Below the pieces are notes generated by a model. The model was not told where the DNA came from. It worked only from the letters and a program-made list of their open reading frames with translations, and ran no database searches. Shown here piece after piece: positions 1 to 11,600 of a DNA stretch of 64,000 nt. Numbering within the stretch: the stretch's first letter is position 1; each line of letters opens with the position of its first letter. The DNA comes from Ahaetulla prasina. Its lineage: Eukaryota; Chordata; Lepidosauria; Squamata; Colubridae. Both the position numbers and the translations under genes were made by a program. The stretch is taken from NCBI RefSeq assembly GCF_028640845.1, contig NC_080540.1, positions 161,595,438 through 161,659,437 on the forward strand, read 5' to 3'.

Positions 1-754
1 CAGTTTTGGAGGAAAGCCTAAGAACTATTGTAGGAAAACAACCTGTCAGTATGTATGGGTCTTTTGGGATCATGCTTTTTAGTCAGAAGGAACATGGGCT
101 TGCAGCTCTGGAATAAAACCAGTCACGTATGATGAAATCAGTCACATGCCCCATCTCAAAAAGTCAATGGTAAATTAAATCAGTTTTCTCAGCCCTCATA
201 TTGTAAGTAAAATGCATTTACTGTGGCCCTAGCTTTCCAAGTTGTCTTGATCCAACCTGTAGCAATAGCAATAGCACTTAGGCTTATATACCGCTTCACA
301 GTGCTTTTACAGCCCTCTCTAAGTGGTTTACAGAATCAGCCTATTGCCCCCAACAATCTGGCTCCTCATTTTACCCACCTCAGAAGGATGGAAGGCTGAG
401 TCAGCCGGTGAGATTGAACTGCCGATCTGCTGACAATCGGCCGCCAGCAGAAGTAGCCTGCAGCAATACTGCATTGTAATGACTGCGCCACCACGGCTCC
501 TGGTGGTAACCATATTTGACCATAGCGAAGATTAGTTAAAGCTGGCTTGAGTCTTCTCCCAGTTATCAGCCAAATGTATGTTAACTTAATGCAACCATTG
601 TACTAATTGATGGTTGCATTATACTATATATTCGAGTTTCTAAATATAGTAAGTTGTTTTTTTACAAATACCAAAAGAACAATGGGGCCAGATCTGCCCC
701 TCCCATTAAGAATCCAGAGAGGAATGTTTTTTTCTAATCTGCCTCTTTCCCCAG
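1..754 (+). other. TARBP2 intron, left edge of window
   Basis: No coding exon is recognised before 755. The stretch contains a reversed SINE at 261-500; the remainder shows no identifiable element. Confidence 0.55.
261..500 (-). mobile_element. tRNA-derived squamate SINE (Sauria type), copy 1
   Basis: Reading the minus strand: a tRNA-like head (gagccgtggtggcgcagt), a conserved body (ggctgactcagccttccatc) and a (ctattg)n tail. Close copies lie at 42887, 48541 and 63221. The family name is from memory of squamate repeats. Confidence 0.75.
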
Positions 755-872
755 GAACTGGTGGTGCAGAAGGGCTGGCGACTCCCAGAATACACCGTCA
801 CTCAGGAATCCGGGCCAGCACACCGCAAGGAATTCACCATGACTTGTCGTGTTGAAAGGTTTATTGAAATAG
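755..872 (+). CDS. TARBP2: TARBP2 exon encoding the first half of dsRBD2
   Basis: Acceptor tttccccag ends at 754 and donor GTATAC starts at 873. The exon starts in phase 0 (GAA CTG GTG) and ends one base into a Gly codon. It encodes helix 1 and the first strands of dsRBD2, ending CRVERFIEI. Confidence 0.95.
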
Positions 873-3800
873 GTATACTATCATAAGATAGTCATTGTAA
901 AAAAGGGGCAGAGCATCCTCCCTTCAGTGTGACTGCAGAGTCCCATGTCAAACTGTGGATCATATCATGACCAGCTGTGGCATGCAAAACCATCCCGCGA
1001 GATATGCGCGGCCCCACTGGCCTTCACGCGTGCGGGAGTGCCGATACCTGGAATAGCGGCGGTCCATCGCGCATCCACAAGCTGGCACCCAAACGCCCAG
1101 ATACCGGCATGGAATCGCGCCTGACAAACAGCTGGCCATCACGCGTACGTGCAATGTCAACCCAGAAGGTCGGGTGCCAGCCTGCGCATGTGTGCCAGAA
1201 CGCCACTCTTCCGGGTTCCACCACTCCCACGCGTGCGACGGCCAGCTGACCGGCGCGCGTGTGATCACAGGGACGTGGATTAGGAGCCAGCAAGGCCATG
1301 CATTCTTCACAGGACGATTTGGGGTGCCGCTTCCAGCACGCATGTCATAGGTTCGCCGACACTGCCCTAGGCTGAATATAGAACCTGTTAATATTTTACT
1401 GTGTTTTTTTAATCTAGGTGAAATCTTAATATATATTGCAAGTCCATGTATGATAAGTCATACGATAAATAAATATCATAAGATGTTAGCAAAGAATTTT
1501 AAATCCACCTATGTTTAATCTGTTTAGTTTTTAATTCCTTTTTATTGTGTAGGTGTTGTTGACTTGTTCCTTCAGCAATCCCGCTGGTGTTTTTAAAGGC
1601 CTTTTTAAAAGAGTGGGAAACTTCCCAATAACAGGCTTAAAGTGAAAGGAGGAATGGTGCCCTTATAAAACAAGATGGGGGAAATCAAAAGGCAATGTGC
1701 AAAAGCATCCTTCACTCACATACACCCAATTAAAGATACAGGAATGTACAATATGAGACCTTCCAAGGAGCTGGCTGAAAGGCCCTAAAAAAACAAGTCT
1801 TTATAACCTATATTCAGGGTTTGGGGTAAATTTAATTTAGGATCAATATATCAGTCCTGTTTTCAAATTGCCATTCCAATTTTTCTTTTCCCACCAGGGA
1901 GTGGCACTTCCAAAAAGCTAGCCAAACGCAATGCTGCAGCAAAGATGCTGGTTCGGATCCATAACGTTCCTCTGGATCCACGGGAGGGGAGTGAGGCTGA
2001 AATGGAAGAGGACCAGTTTTCTATTGTGAGTCTTGACGTGACACTGAAAAATAGAGAAAAAAAGACCAAAGTCTCTCTAAATGTGGATGTGTTTTCATTT
2101 AAACAAAGAAGTCAGTTCACTGATAATCCTGCAAAAATGCAAAACATCTGTTCCAAAAAGCAGATATAAAACTCAGTAAATAGCAAATATTCTGCCCAAG
2201 ATGCATTCCGAAGCGAATGCAACTTGCCAACCCTGGCGTTGTAAAACGGTAGTAGCTTGCCACAAGCCTCCTATGATTCTGTGAAAATTTTATTATCTCA
2301 AGGATGTAAAACTTTTTCACATCTTTGCTCTGCATTTTGGCTTGCACTTGGCTTGCACTGGGCCAATTAGATAGGAGAAAAACTAAATTGGTTTTAAATG
2401 TTGTTAGTAATTTCTCAAGAATGTGATGAATTTTCTATGGATTTAGAAGGCTGTCCTGCTTCTCTGAAAGTAAAAATAGTAATAATAAAGAAGAGACAAG
2501 AAGAAGCACACATGTACCTTGGGAAAAGACAATCCCTTGGAACAAATGAAATTGTATAAGGGGTCGGCACCCAACTTAACCCAAGGCTTGGAGAGAAAAT
2601 CACAGTATCAACCACATGAATCTCTAGAGGGATGCCGTTCTTGAAGGCAGGCACCACAACAAGAAAGTGTGGTCCCAATGCAATGGATTGTTTAATTGAG
2701 GTAGCCCAGGGCGTATCCATTCTCTTTGGTTAACTGCTGTTTATCCCAGACAGGCAAAAACCATAAGAGAAAGTGGTGCCTCAGGTAGTCCAGCTGTATA
2801 GGTGTTAACCAGGATCTTGAATTGCACCCAGATGCCTACTGGCAACCAGTGCAGCTTGCAGAGGAGCAATGCCCCGTGGTAACAGGCACAAACAATCAGA
2901 ACCACTCATGGATAGGTCCAAATAGATATTTTATTGTTGATCACTATATTACAAGAATCTCACCAGACCATTTGCCTTCTCTTGGGAAATTGCAGGTGTT
3001 GACCTGAGGGTTTGACCTCAGATGTTTCACCTCCCAACAGACTCTAAATTGGAATGTCTCTTTACTCCCCCTAGAAGGGCTCCCTCCCCTTCAGCCGGTG
3101 GTTCTGCCACATTTCGGCATATAGCATTGAGACATGCTCGTTACGGCTTCTACTGTTTTAGTCTGGACTCAATAATTATAGCTTCTGAGTGGCCTGCAAG
3201 CGCAGCCTTCATGTAAGGCAGATTGCAATAGCCCACCTGTGGGTGACTAGGGCTCCACCATCAGGAGGTCCTTGTCAGGGTTCCAAGTAACACCCCCAAC
3301 CAAATAAAAACTCCGAGGCCAACAGTTCCTCAAAGTTCCATTTTATTAGAGTTGTCATGTTGGCACATCTGGGAAAACCCGAATCTGAAGCACCTCGGGT
3401 TTTCCCTACCCAAAAGAAAGTCAAAGTCCCTTCCCCTGCACCCACATGTCCATCACATGGTCCAATCAATCCACCGTCCCAACTGGAGATGTTTCCCAGT
3501 CACGCCTCTACAGGTGCAGGCTGAGCGTCCTTGATGCCCAGAGAAAAGAATGTTACTTTGGCTATCTATTTCTACCCACTCCATGCAACCCCCACCTCCC
3601 AGTTTCCCACAACAGGCCTATGCACTAAATGTGGCAGTCCTGAAGATCCAAAGAGAAAGATGGCCTCCAGGGCTGATAATCCTGCTTGTCCAAAAATAGA
3701 CGTAATGGGCACCACACAAGATGAACATCACTTGTACATCAGTTTCTGTCCCTAAAATACAATTTAGTGGCAATTTTGGAGGTTTCCTGTGAGCCAGAAA

Positions 3801-6800
3801 CATCCCATGCACTGTTTTCAACAAATTGGGGAAACAAGTCGACCAATATGATAGAAAACATAGCATAAACAGGTGTCCTTTGAATATGCAACCGAGGACT
3901 GGTTCTTCTCCTCTTCTCTTCTGACTCATGGTTTGAACAAGGCTAAAGATTCGCCCTTCCATTTCCCAGGCTTTTGTGTATGCACAGAAGTATTCTTATA
4001 CGGGCAGAAAGGAAGAGAAAGAAGGTAACGAAGTGCTATGCTAGGCAGCTTTATGGCTTACATTTGTATACCAGTTTACTTCTTAATAGGATGGAGTAAA
4101 TATTTTGTCTTTGGCTTAAGTAGCAAAATATCTGGGGTGAATTCTGCTCAATCATCCAGACTAAGAACAGAATATATACTCTCTCCAGTTCGCCATTCAT
4201 GGACCTCAAAGGTTTGGCGTCCACATAAAAATCATTGGAATCAGAAATATGGCCTGCATTTCCCAGAACGCATTGGGGTCTGGGTTCAAAGAGTTGAACT
4301 CCAAGGGCAATGTTGCATTTCCCCTTGATGCTGTAAGAACCTTGTTCTCAGTTATGTTGTCAGATTTCTGCATCTTGGGCATCTTGAATGTTAGAACTTG
4401 GAGTACAGTAATGTGCTAATTTAAAACAAGCAGTTCCCATTCCCAGATCCTGCAGAGTGGTAGCTGCTGATTTTTAGATGAAGGGCCGGTAATACCACTG
4501 CGTTCTCTAGAAATTTAGTAAAGAACAGAGGCAGAAAACTAAGGATAATTGTGTAACAGCAGAACTACTGTACGCTGAAATCTCTGAAAAAAGCAGAACC
4601 TCCGTGAACACTTTTTCCTACTTAGATTGCAGGAACCAAACTGGATGGGATGAAAAGTCGGGGATCCGGTTGCACCTGGGATTCCCTGCGCAACTCAGTG
4701 GGAGAGAAGATTCTTCATCTGAAAAACCATCGAATCTTCAATACCGGGTTCTGCAACCTCTTGAAGGAACTTTCCGAAGAGCAGAGTTTTGATATCAGCT
4801 ACCTTGATATTGGTAAGGAATGAGGCAGAGATTAGAGTTAATAAAGGTTGTGTGAATTGTCTCCTCCCTCCTGTGCATTGCAGGGAGTCCTCATTTAGTG
4901 ACTGCTTCATTTAGTGGCCAGCTTTACAATGCTGATAAGAAAAGTACCTTTACAACCAATCCTTCGATTTGGTACCTTTGCAGGTCTGTAAAATAAAGGA
5001 AAGCTGAAGTAAGATCATAAGCACAGGAGCGGTTTCACTTACCATCTGCTTTGCTTAATGACTGAGTTGCTGGTTCCAACTGTAGACACTCAATGAGGAT
5101 AGCCTTATTTATTTGTCCATTTACAAATGGAACTTTGTGTTTCCCAATTGCACAGTGAGCAACTGGGTGGCTGAAAGCAAATGTGGCCAGGCAAGCTTAG
5201 AATGATCCTTTAAAGTCAGAGAGAACTTGGGTGAGCTTGGAGCTACATGGATCACATCAACGTTTGGCTTCATGAAAGAGAAATATTGACTTGGAACACA
5301 AACCAAATAAGGTCAGGATTTTGGTACTGCAATGTTAGTCTGCTTTAATTTAGGTATATATTTATTAGATGTAAAAGAGGAAAATATTGAAGTGATCACC
5401 AAGTCAGGCAGATTTTTGTTTGTCTATTTTGACAAGTACGTCCTGCTATCTTTTAGGAATGACACCATTATACTCTGGTACAATAAACTTAAGCAGGCTG
5501 CTCCTACTTTCTTTTTAAAGGGCAATAGTCATGATACAATGCAGACTAGCTCTACAAGGAAGTTGTATTTGCTCTTGAGCAGAATGAAAATTTAAAATAT
5601 TTAATTTAAATTCTAATTCAATAAGCAAAATTAGAAATGCATCATTTCTAGAAGTAGTTTCAAAACAAGAATGGAAATATGAACAGAAACACAGTTGACA
5701 AACCTATTCTGCCTATTAAGGTAGGATTTTCCCAAAACATTTAAAATTCGGAGTAACAGAAATGTAAAAGAATCACTTTAGTGATTAGATATTTTGCTGT
5801 ATTGCACACATCCTGGCATTTCATTTGAGAATAGGTTTGCCTTCCCCAGATTTCTGGATGAGAATTACAAGCTTGAGTATCTTGCAGCATGTCCATACAT
5901 AGTTAAGCCACCTGGAATTTGCAATTCATCCATATCTAGGAGTCAACTTGTTCCCCATCCCTTCCTTAGGCTGTCTGGTAAGTACATGACTGTAGCAAAA
6001 TTTTAACACTATTGTATTAACACCACCGTGCTACAGTAACTCACCAGGTTGCCTGGTGAAGCTCTCAAAAGCAGGATCAGACAGTTGCCATTTAATTTGA
6101 TAGGCCGAGATAAATTGCCATTGACCATACTAGATGAATCTGTAAGTTCTTTACTATCATAGCTATGTGCTAAGAAAATTTTCTGTCCTGTTACCTTGTT
6201 TTAATTGCCAGGTTTTTAGATATTGTTTATCTGTTGCTCTGCTTCCATTTTAAGAATATTTTCATCTGAATTAAGAATAATCAGTATACAAGTAGTCCTT
6301 GATCTTTGACTACAATTGAGCCCAAAATTTCCGTTGCTAAACAATCAGTTGTTGAGATTTGCCCCATTTTACCTTTCTTGCCACAGTTGTTAAGTGAATC
6401 ACTGCAGTTTAAGTTAGTAACACAGTTGTTAAGTGAATCTGGTTTCCTCATTGACTTTGCTTGTCAGAGGGTCGCAAAAGGTGATCACATCATCCCAAGA
6501 TATTGCAACTGTCATAAATATCAGCAACTGTCTGAATTCTGATCATCTGACCATGGGGATGTTGCAACAGCCATATGAAAAATGATCATGTTACTTTTTC
6601 CGGTGCAGATGTAATTTCGAACAGTCACTAAATGAATGATTGTAAATCAAGGACTGTATGAGATCAGATGCAACAGGTTGCTGTTTTTCTGGTTTGAGTA
6701 ACAGAATGGGTTTTTTCCCCCCCCTCACAGATGAGACGAGCATAAGTGGCCTCTACCAGTGCTTGGTGGAGCTATCTACACAGCCAGCCACAGTATGCCA

Positions 6801-6888
6801 CGGCTCAGCCAATTCCCGCACTGCTGCCCGCGCTGATGCTGCCCGCAATGCCCTTCAGTACCTCAAAATCATGGCTGGAGGCAAGTGA
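755..6888 (+). CDS. TARBP2: TARBP2 (TRBP), RISC-loading dsRNA-binding protein, 3' part, 4 exons
   Basis: This is the C-terminal part of TRBP, the cytoplasmic dsRNA-binding partner of Dicer in RISC loading. Exons 755-872, 1898-2025, 4626-4812 and 6731-6888 join in phase (118+128+187+158 nt) into 196 residues plus TGA. Exons 1-2 give dsRBD2, from [17 protein letters not shown] to the helix with [14 protein letters not shown], the RNA-contacting lysine motif. Exons 3-4 give the third, type-B domain that binds Dicer rather than RNA, with [19 protein letters not shown]-like and [17 protein letters not shown] blocks and the terminus [10 protein letters not shown]. It closely matches my recollection of mammalian TRBP; the stretch between KIL and ELSEEQ appears about five residues shorter. 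The start codon, dsRBD1 and first linker lie left of the window. All splice sites are GT-AG. The paralogue PRKRA is less likely, given the matching C-terminus and the neighbours NPFF and ATF7. Confidence 0.96.
873..1897 (+). other. TARBP2 intron between dsRBD2 exons
   Basis: Holds the family D element; 1370-1890 is AT-rich with nothing recognised. Confidence 0.6.
950..1360. mobile_element. GC-rich MITE-like element (family D), copy 1
   Basis: An abruptly GC-rich segment inside a TARBP2 intron ends cataggttcgccgacactg, like the right ends at 25301 and 42518. Open frames on both strands reflect the base composition and look non-coding. The ends are approximate. Confidence 0.5.
1898..2025 (+). 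CDS. TARBP2: TARBP2 exon encoding the dsRBD2 second half and linker
   Basis: The acceptor ccaccag ends at 1897 and the donor GTGAGT starts at 2026. The exon completes the split Gly codon, then gives [20 protein letters not shown] and an acidic linker ending DQFSI. It ends in phase 0. Confidence 0.95.
2026..4625 (+). other. TARBP2 intron with decayed repeats
   Basis: 2740-3010 resembles a CR1/L2-type 3' region (ttgaattgcacccagatgcc). 3279-3640 begins like the end of an LTR or similar element (tgtcagggttccaagtaaca) but has no matching partner here. The rest is unassigned. Confidence 0.45.
4626..4812 (+). CDS. TARBP2: TARBP2 exon encoding the linker and start of the Dicer-binding dsRBD3
   Basis: The acceptor is ctttttcctacttag, ending at 4625. 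A second AG six bases downstream (ttgcag) would break phase with the preceding exon, so 4626 is chosen. The translation starts [18 protein letters not shown] and ends SFDISYLDI; the donor GTAAGG starts at 4813. Confidence 0.93.
4883..5100. mobile_element. family F MITE, partial
   Basis: cagggagtcctcatttagtg begins like the family F terminus; the second half is eroded. Confidence 0.45.
6289..6656. mobile_element. Tc1/mariner-type MITE (family F), copy adjacent to the last TARBP2 exon
   Basis: The ends are caagtagtccttga and tcaaggactg, flanked on both sides by TA. The body alternates gttaagtgaatc-like motifs. Related copies occur at 46199, 47871, 53396, 58772 and 61422. Confidence 0.65.
6731..6888 (+). 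CDS. TARBP2: TARBP2 terminal coding exon
   Basis: The acceptor cccctcacag ends at 6730. The translation runs from [15 protein letters not shown] to [10 protein letters not shown] and then TGA at 6886-6888. This is the second half of dsRBD3, including the helix that packs on Dicer in mammals. A mariner-like MITE ends only 74 bp upstream of the exon. Confidence 0.96.
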
Positions 6889-7225
6889 GAGGCATGCGTC
6901 TGGCAATGCTGCAGATCCATTGAGGAGGCCATTTTGTTTTCCTCTCATGAATCGACGTGACAGGAAGGCAATTTGATGGGGCTGCAAGAAAGGAGGGTTG
7001 GAAGAAGTTGGCTGAACTGGAAGACTTTGAAAAAGTTGGCCGAAGTTGCAGCAGTGATGGGGTTTACAAAGCCTTGTTTCCTGACGGGGCAAGGACCACC
7101 CATCTGGAGGCTATCCTGCCTCTTTGCTCACTTGGGGTCACCCTTATTGTTCTCCGGGACATAAGCACCGACTGATTTCTATCATGTTTGGGAGTTGCAA
7201 TAAAAAAATGGGATTTTTTAAAAAA
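6889..7225 (+). promoter_or_regulatory. TARBP2: TARBP2 3' UTR with AATAAA poly(A) signal at 7199-7204
   Basis: The roughly 330-nt stretch after the TARBP2 stop has no repeat I recognise. It reaches an AATAAA at 7199-7204, followed by T- and A-rich sequence with a second AATAAA-like site near 7225. The cleavage site is inferred. Confidence 0.6.
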
Positions 7226-7234
7226 ATAAAAAGT

Positions 7235-8500
7235 TGTCCTGTTTTATCCCCAATTCTTAAAAGGAATCAGGCATGCGCATACAAGGGAGCTGTACCTCCC
7301 TCACCATATGCCATAAGCCAGAAACCTTCAGACTGTTTGAGCTATTTGTGATCTTTGCTGGTTTAGACGCAGTCCTGCATACTTGAGGGTGAAAAGTTAG
7401 CATCCCCTTACCCGCATGCTTATTTTCTATCGGGAGGGAGGGGCTGAGACTGTAAATCCCACAAAGACCAACAGACTTTCTCCAGGTGATTGAAGTCCAG
7501 CAACCTCTGGGAAGCCAGTTTGTACCACTCAGGTATGGAAAGAAATTTTGAATTGTCCCTCAAGCCTCCCTCTCGTGTCCAGAAAGCATTTTTCTTTTTT
7601 TAAAATGGAGTTTCAAACAATTTCACCTTTTACTTAATTTCTCTAGATTGTCTTCTGTCTCCTCAAACCAATATTCATTTTTGTAGAAATGATTTCCTCC
7701 TCCGATATATTGTGCAGTCCCAACCCAAGGAAAGAATTTGAACAGGTAACTGGTCCCGTAAACAGCAACTGGGTTTTTCTAGTTCAGATGGAGTCAGGTG
7801 ATATTGGGCTACAGATCTCTTATTCTAGGAGCTGTATTATTCAGCTATTTTGGACATATGAGATATAGAATAGGATATTAATCTTTCAGTGTAATGAATT
7901 CTCTATGCATTGTGCAAAATCCATTTTGGGGAGAATCTGCATTTTGCAATGTTTTAAAGACTCGTTCCCAGACAGGCGTTGCCAATATCCAACACCACTG
8001 TGACCAACAGACAATTTTTTTTAGCATTTTACAGAGGAGGAAGAGGAAGTCTTTGCATAAAAGCAGACTTCACTTACGTAGATGTACTCACCTATGAAGG
8101 CACAGGTAATTTTCACTGTAATTCTTTTTCCAAATGTGCCATTCATTCCCCCCCTTAGAACTGAATACCATTCCCTAACAGAAAGCACTGTATAGATACT
8201 TTGAAGTACAGCTCCCCTCATCCCTTGTTCAATGATCCTGTAGACCAAGACTAATGAAGATTGTAGCTGAAGAGATCAATTGCAGAGAGTTACCGCTAAT
8301 TTAAATGACAAAAGGACTGCAGTATCCTCCAAGATGTAACAATGTTGTTTTATTATTGTTGACAACAAATAAAATACAGGTCCTTAACAGGGATGGGCCA
8401 CTCATATAAGGCTGAGTGACAAGACACAGAAATAAAGAAGCAGAAAATTAAGGTGTGGCTCGCGTCCAGTTTGCCAGGATCCAGGAAGCAATTACTTTTG
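7235..8500. other. convergent intergenic spacer, TARBP2 / NPFF
   Basis: About 1.3 kb separates the two poly(A) signals. It is AT-rich, and I see no coding exon or recognisable transposon in it. In mammals these two genes are also convergent neighbours. Confidence 0.6.
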
Positions 8501-8503
8501 GTG

Positions 8504-8509
8504 TTTATT
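8504..8509 (-). promoter_or_regulatory. NPFF: NPFF poly(A) signal AATAAA
   Basis: AATAAA on the minus strand lies 25 nt after the stop codon, so the 3' UTR would be very short. Confidence 0.65.
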
Positions 8510-8533
8510 TTTTCTGGATTGCTACTTCCAGCT

Positions 8534-8660
8534 TCATTTTTTCTTGCCAAAGCGTTGTGGGGCAGCCATACTCAGAAACTGAGGGGCCAGAGAATCCCAA
8601 GCCCGTGGTTTGATCCGGCCAGCGCTTCTTAAACTGCTGGTCCTGACTTCACGGCCAAAC
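8534..8660 (-). CDS. NPFF: NPFF exon 3, carries AAPQRFGKKK
   Basis: The acceptor ctttctatag precedes 8660. The exon completes the split Arg codon (AG|G), then FGREVRTSS. A spacer rich in single Arg follows, then SMAAPQRFGKKK and TGA at 8536-8534. Both RF-Gly cassettes in the precursor are intact. Confidence 0.96.
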
Positions 8661-11600
8661 CTATAGAAAGGATCAGAAGCAGAGAGCAACACAGGGAATG
8701 CAGTGCCTGAAGGGACAAACTGGGTCCTCTTTGGGGAAATCAGAGTAATACTCCCGCTGATCTTATCTCCAGCACTAGCTGGTCAAATGACTCCAGAAAG
8801 CTCAGAAACAATGAATTATAGGTACCATTTGCCTCCAGGACCTGACTCTGAAGTGAATTGGATTGTGGTTCAGGAAGTAATCAGTTCTTTTTAAAGGACA
8901 GAAAGGTGAAAAGATGAAAGGCATCCCTTGGAGTTATACATGAATAGGGATGCCAACAAATGGATCATTTATTCATTCAGTTCTGAGTGCACTTCATAGT
9001 ACTGCTTTGTATCGGACAGGCAGCATTCATTTGCACCAGTAAGCCAGAAGTTGTATGTAGCAACAGCAGAGGGACGCATAAAGAACTCCGTTCTGATTTC
9101 CCCATGTTTTTCCCTTCATAGCCTCGAGGAAAAACGAACCAAAATTCAATTTCATTTTGCCCAATTTCTGCCTTGCTGTTAGTTTCAAACCAGGATGTAA
9201 CATAAACACTATTCAATTGCTGAATAAACACAACAGAAAGTCAGTCAGCAATTTATTTCAAACACAATTCCTGCTTTGTACAAAGGTGTAAGCCAGGAAT
9301 TCAGTAAAGTAAAACAACCTTGGTTAATTTTTCTCTTACAGCTGGAACTAGCACTTGACCTTAGTTCATGTAGCACACGCAAGGACATAAAAAAAGAACA
9401 AAAACGCACACACACACAAACATTTTGAAAAGCTCTAATTGGATAGCAGTTACACATCTCTTGTTCTCTTTTAATTACCTCTAAATTGTGAAGCTGTTGC
9501 CTGATATTTACAAGATATGATGCCACAAGAGGTTAGCAAAATCTCTCCAAATAGCACATCATTTGGATGAAAAGTATAAGTAGCCTTGCCAGAGGAGTAG
9601 CTGGATGTTCTAACGCAACCACTGAAAAAATGTTTTTCAAATCAAATCCAGAAAACTGACAGAAATGAAACTTTGAAATTGCCCATTTGCGTATTTGCTC
9701 CTATTTCACCTGAATACATAGTTCTGCTTAATAAACCTGTAATCAATCATACCTCTGTGGCTGGAATAGGAAGGAAGGGCTGCGACCAGATCTCTGCACA
9801 GCATGGAACAATGTACGGAGAAGGATGCCCAGCAGATGGTCATCGGGTAAGCTCTGACCAGTGTGGTCCTCACCCTCTTGTGGCTGTAGGAAGAAAGCCT
9901 GGAGTTCAGAGCATGCAATTGGACAGAAGGAGAGTTTGCCCCAAGTTTAAAAGGTGCAACAGGTCAGATGAAGTCCCAAGACAACAACTCAGCAGGAACA
10001 GTATGTAGGTGTTGCATGCTGACTGTAGCTTCAGCTTGAAGACCTATGTATTGGAGAAGATCTATCCTGCACCATAACAAAATAAAGGCAGCTGTTTCCC
10101 TTTGCTTTTACTTTAGTGGCTGGATTCACACAATATGCCTAGCCCGGTTAGTTAAAGATCAAAGGTTTGCATTCATGCGACATGTTAAGCTTGGTTAGTT
10201 TTAATCCTAGACTGATTTTAAATGGGAAGTTTAATGTGTTGGGAAACCTAGATAATGTGTTAATGTAAGTACCTTGCAAACCCCAAACATGCATTAAGTG
10301 TTATGCAAACCCAGCCAAATATACCTTGCCTTTAGATTTTGATCAGCCTTCTACAGCCTGGCATCTTCCAGCTGTATATGTTTACAGCTCCCATCCTCCC
10401 CAGCCAGGTTAGCAATGGTAGGTTTTGAGGGCATCAGGCTTGGCAAGGCTGCTTCAGATTTAAATCTTAAAAGTACATTCTGGTTTAATTTTTGTCCAGT
10501 ACCTATAACAAGAGAAATATGACTCTGAGTTGGATCCTGGCTATATTGTTTTTTTATCTCTCAGTCTGCGTGTTTCTTAAAACGCACAGCTAACCTGTAG
10601 CTTTTCTATTTCAGCCCCTAATACACTGTGAGTCTTTATAGGCTGCCTATCAATCCTGAATTTGCAAGGACACTTTTTGGGTAAACTGATGCCTCCATAT
10701 CAGAATATGACAGGCTATGTCAAGCTGGGAATTCTCTTGCTGCAAACATGCCCTTAGAGACACCAGGAAGCAAAGAAGCCTCTTCATTCTAGTCAGCTGA
10801 AGGCGCCCATTGATCAGCAAGACAGTTTTAAGATTCCTAAAGGGAACTTTTTCCCCATGTTCCTTTCCCAACAGCAGCCATATAACAAAAAGAACAGAAT
10901 TCCTCTAAAAAGACATCCTAAAGGTCATATTTATCAACTGTGTAACTTGTGAAAAAAATCACGTAGGAAGCTATTTCCACAAATACACCAGAAACAAGGT
11001 ATATATACAGTATACTATTTATCGAGTGGTCACTCATTAGAGCACATGTCCACAATACGTAGGCAAACACGGATGCTTGTTACTAGCGTAAGGATGGCGA
11101 ACAGCAACATACAAGCTCTCACAACTTGAACCTCCTTATGCCTTTTGTTGCTGGAATCATGCTTCGGAAAAAATGTGAAATTCTCAAGTTGCAGCATTCT
11201 AAGTTCTATACACAGCAAGCACGGTAGTCACAAAATAAATGTGTCCTAATCCACAAATAATTCCACACACTTTGCAGATGTTTACTGTACCCCTTTGACC
11301 GAGCTCTACAGAATTATCCCAGTTCTTTATTAGCACCAAAATTAATTACTACTTTCTTAAGACCACCTACTGAGTCTGGAACTGATAGCAGATAGGAGGA
11401 AGAATAATAGAAGAAACTAGAAGAAGAAATCTGGTTTAGCCACAGAGCTTGGTGGATCACAAGGATGTTTGTTCATCCTTCTTGGGGAGTTCCCAAAATA
11501 TCAGAAAAATGATTGGGACTCAGTAATAGAAATGAGCAAAGGCCATTAGCTATAAACCTGTCACAGTTAGGCTTGTTTTTTCTCTCCTGGTCGAGCTTCA

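Larger units (their letters stand above)
4813..6730 (+). other. TARBP2 last intron
   Basis: Contains a partial mariner-like MITE (4883-5100) and an intact one (6289-6656). 5110-6285 shows nothing recognised. Confidence 0.6.

Noticed and set aside
960..1343. Overlapping open frames on both strands
   Set aside because: They coincide with the GC-rich family D element inside a TARBP2 intron and have no recognisable domain.
9884..9910. In-frame QAFFLQPQE just upstream of NPFF exon 2, resembling a second FLFQPQ peptide
   Set aside because: It overlaps the polypyrimidine tract and acceptor of exon 2, lacks RF-Gly, and reading through would not join exon 1. Treated as chance.
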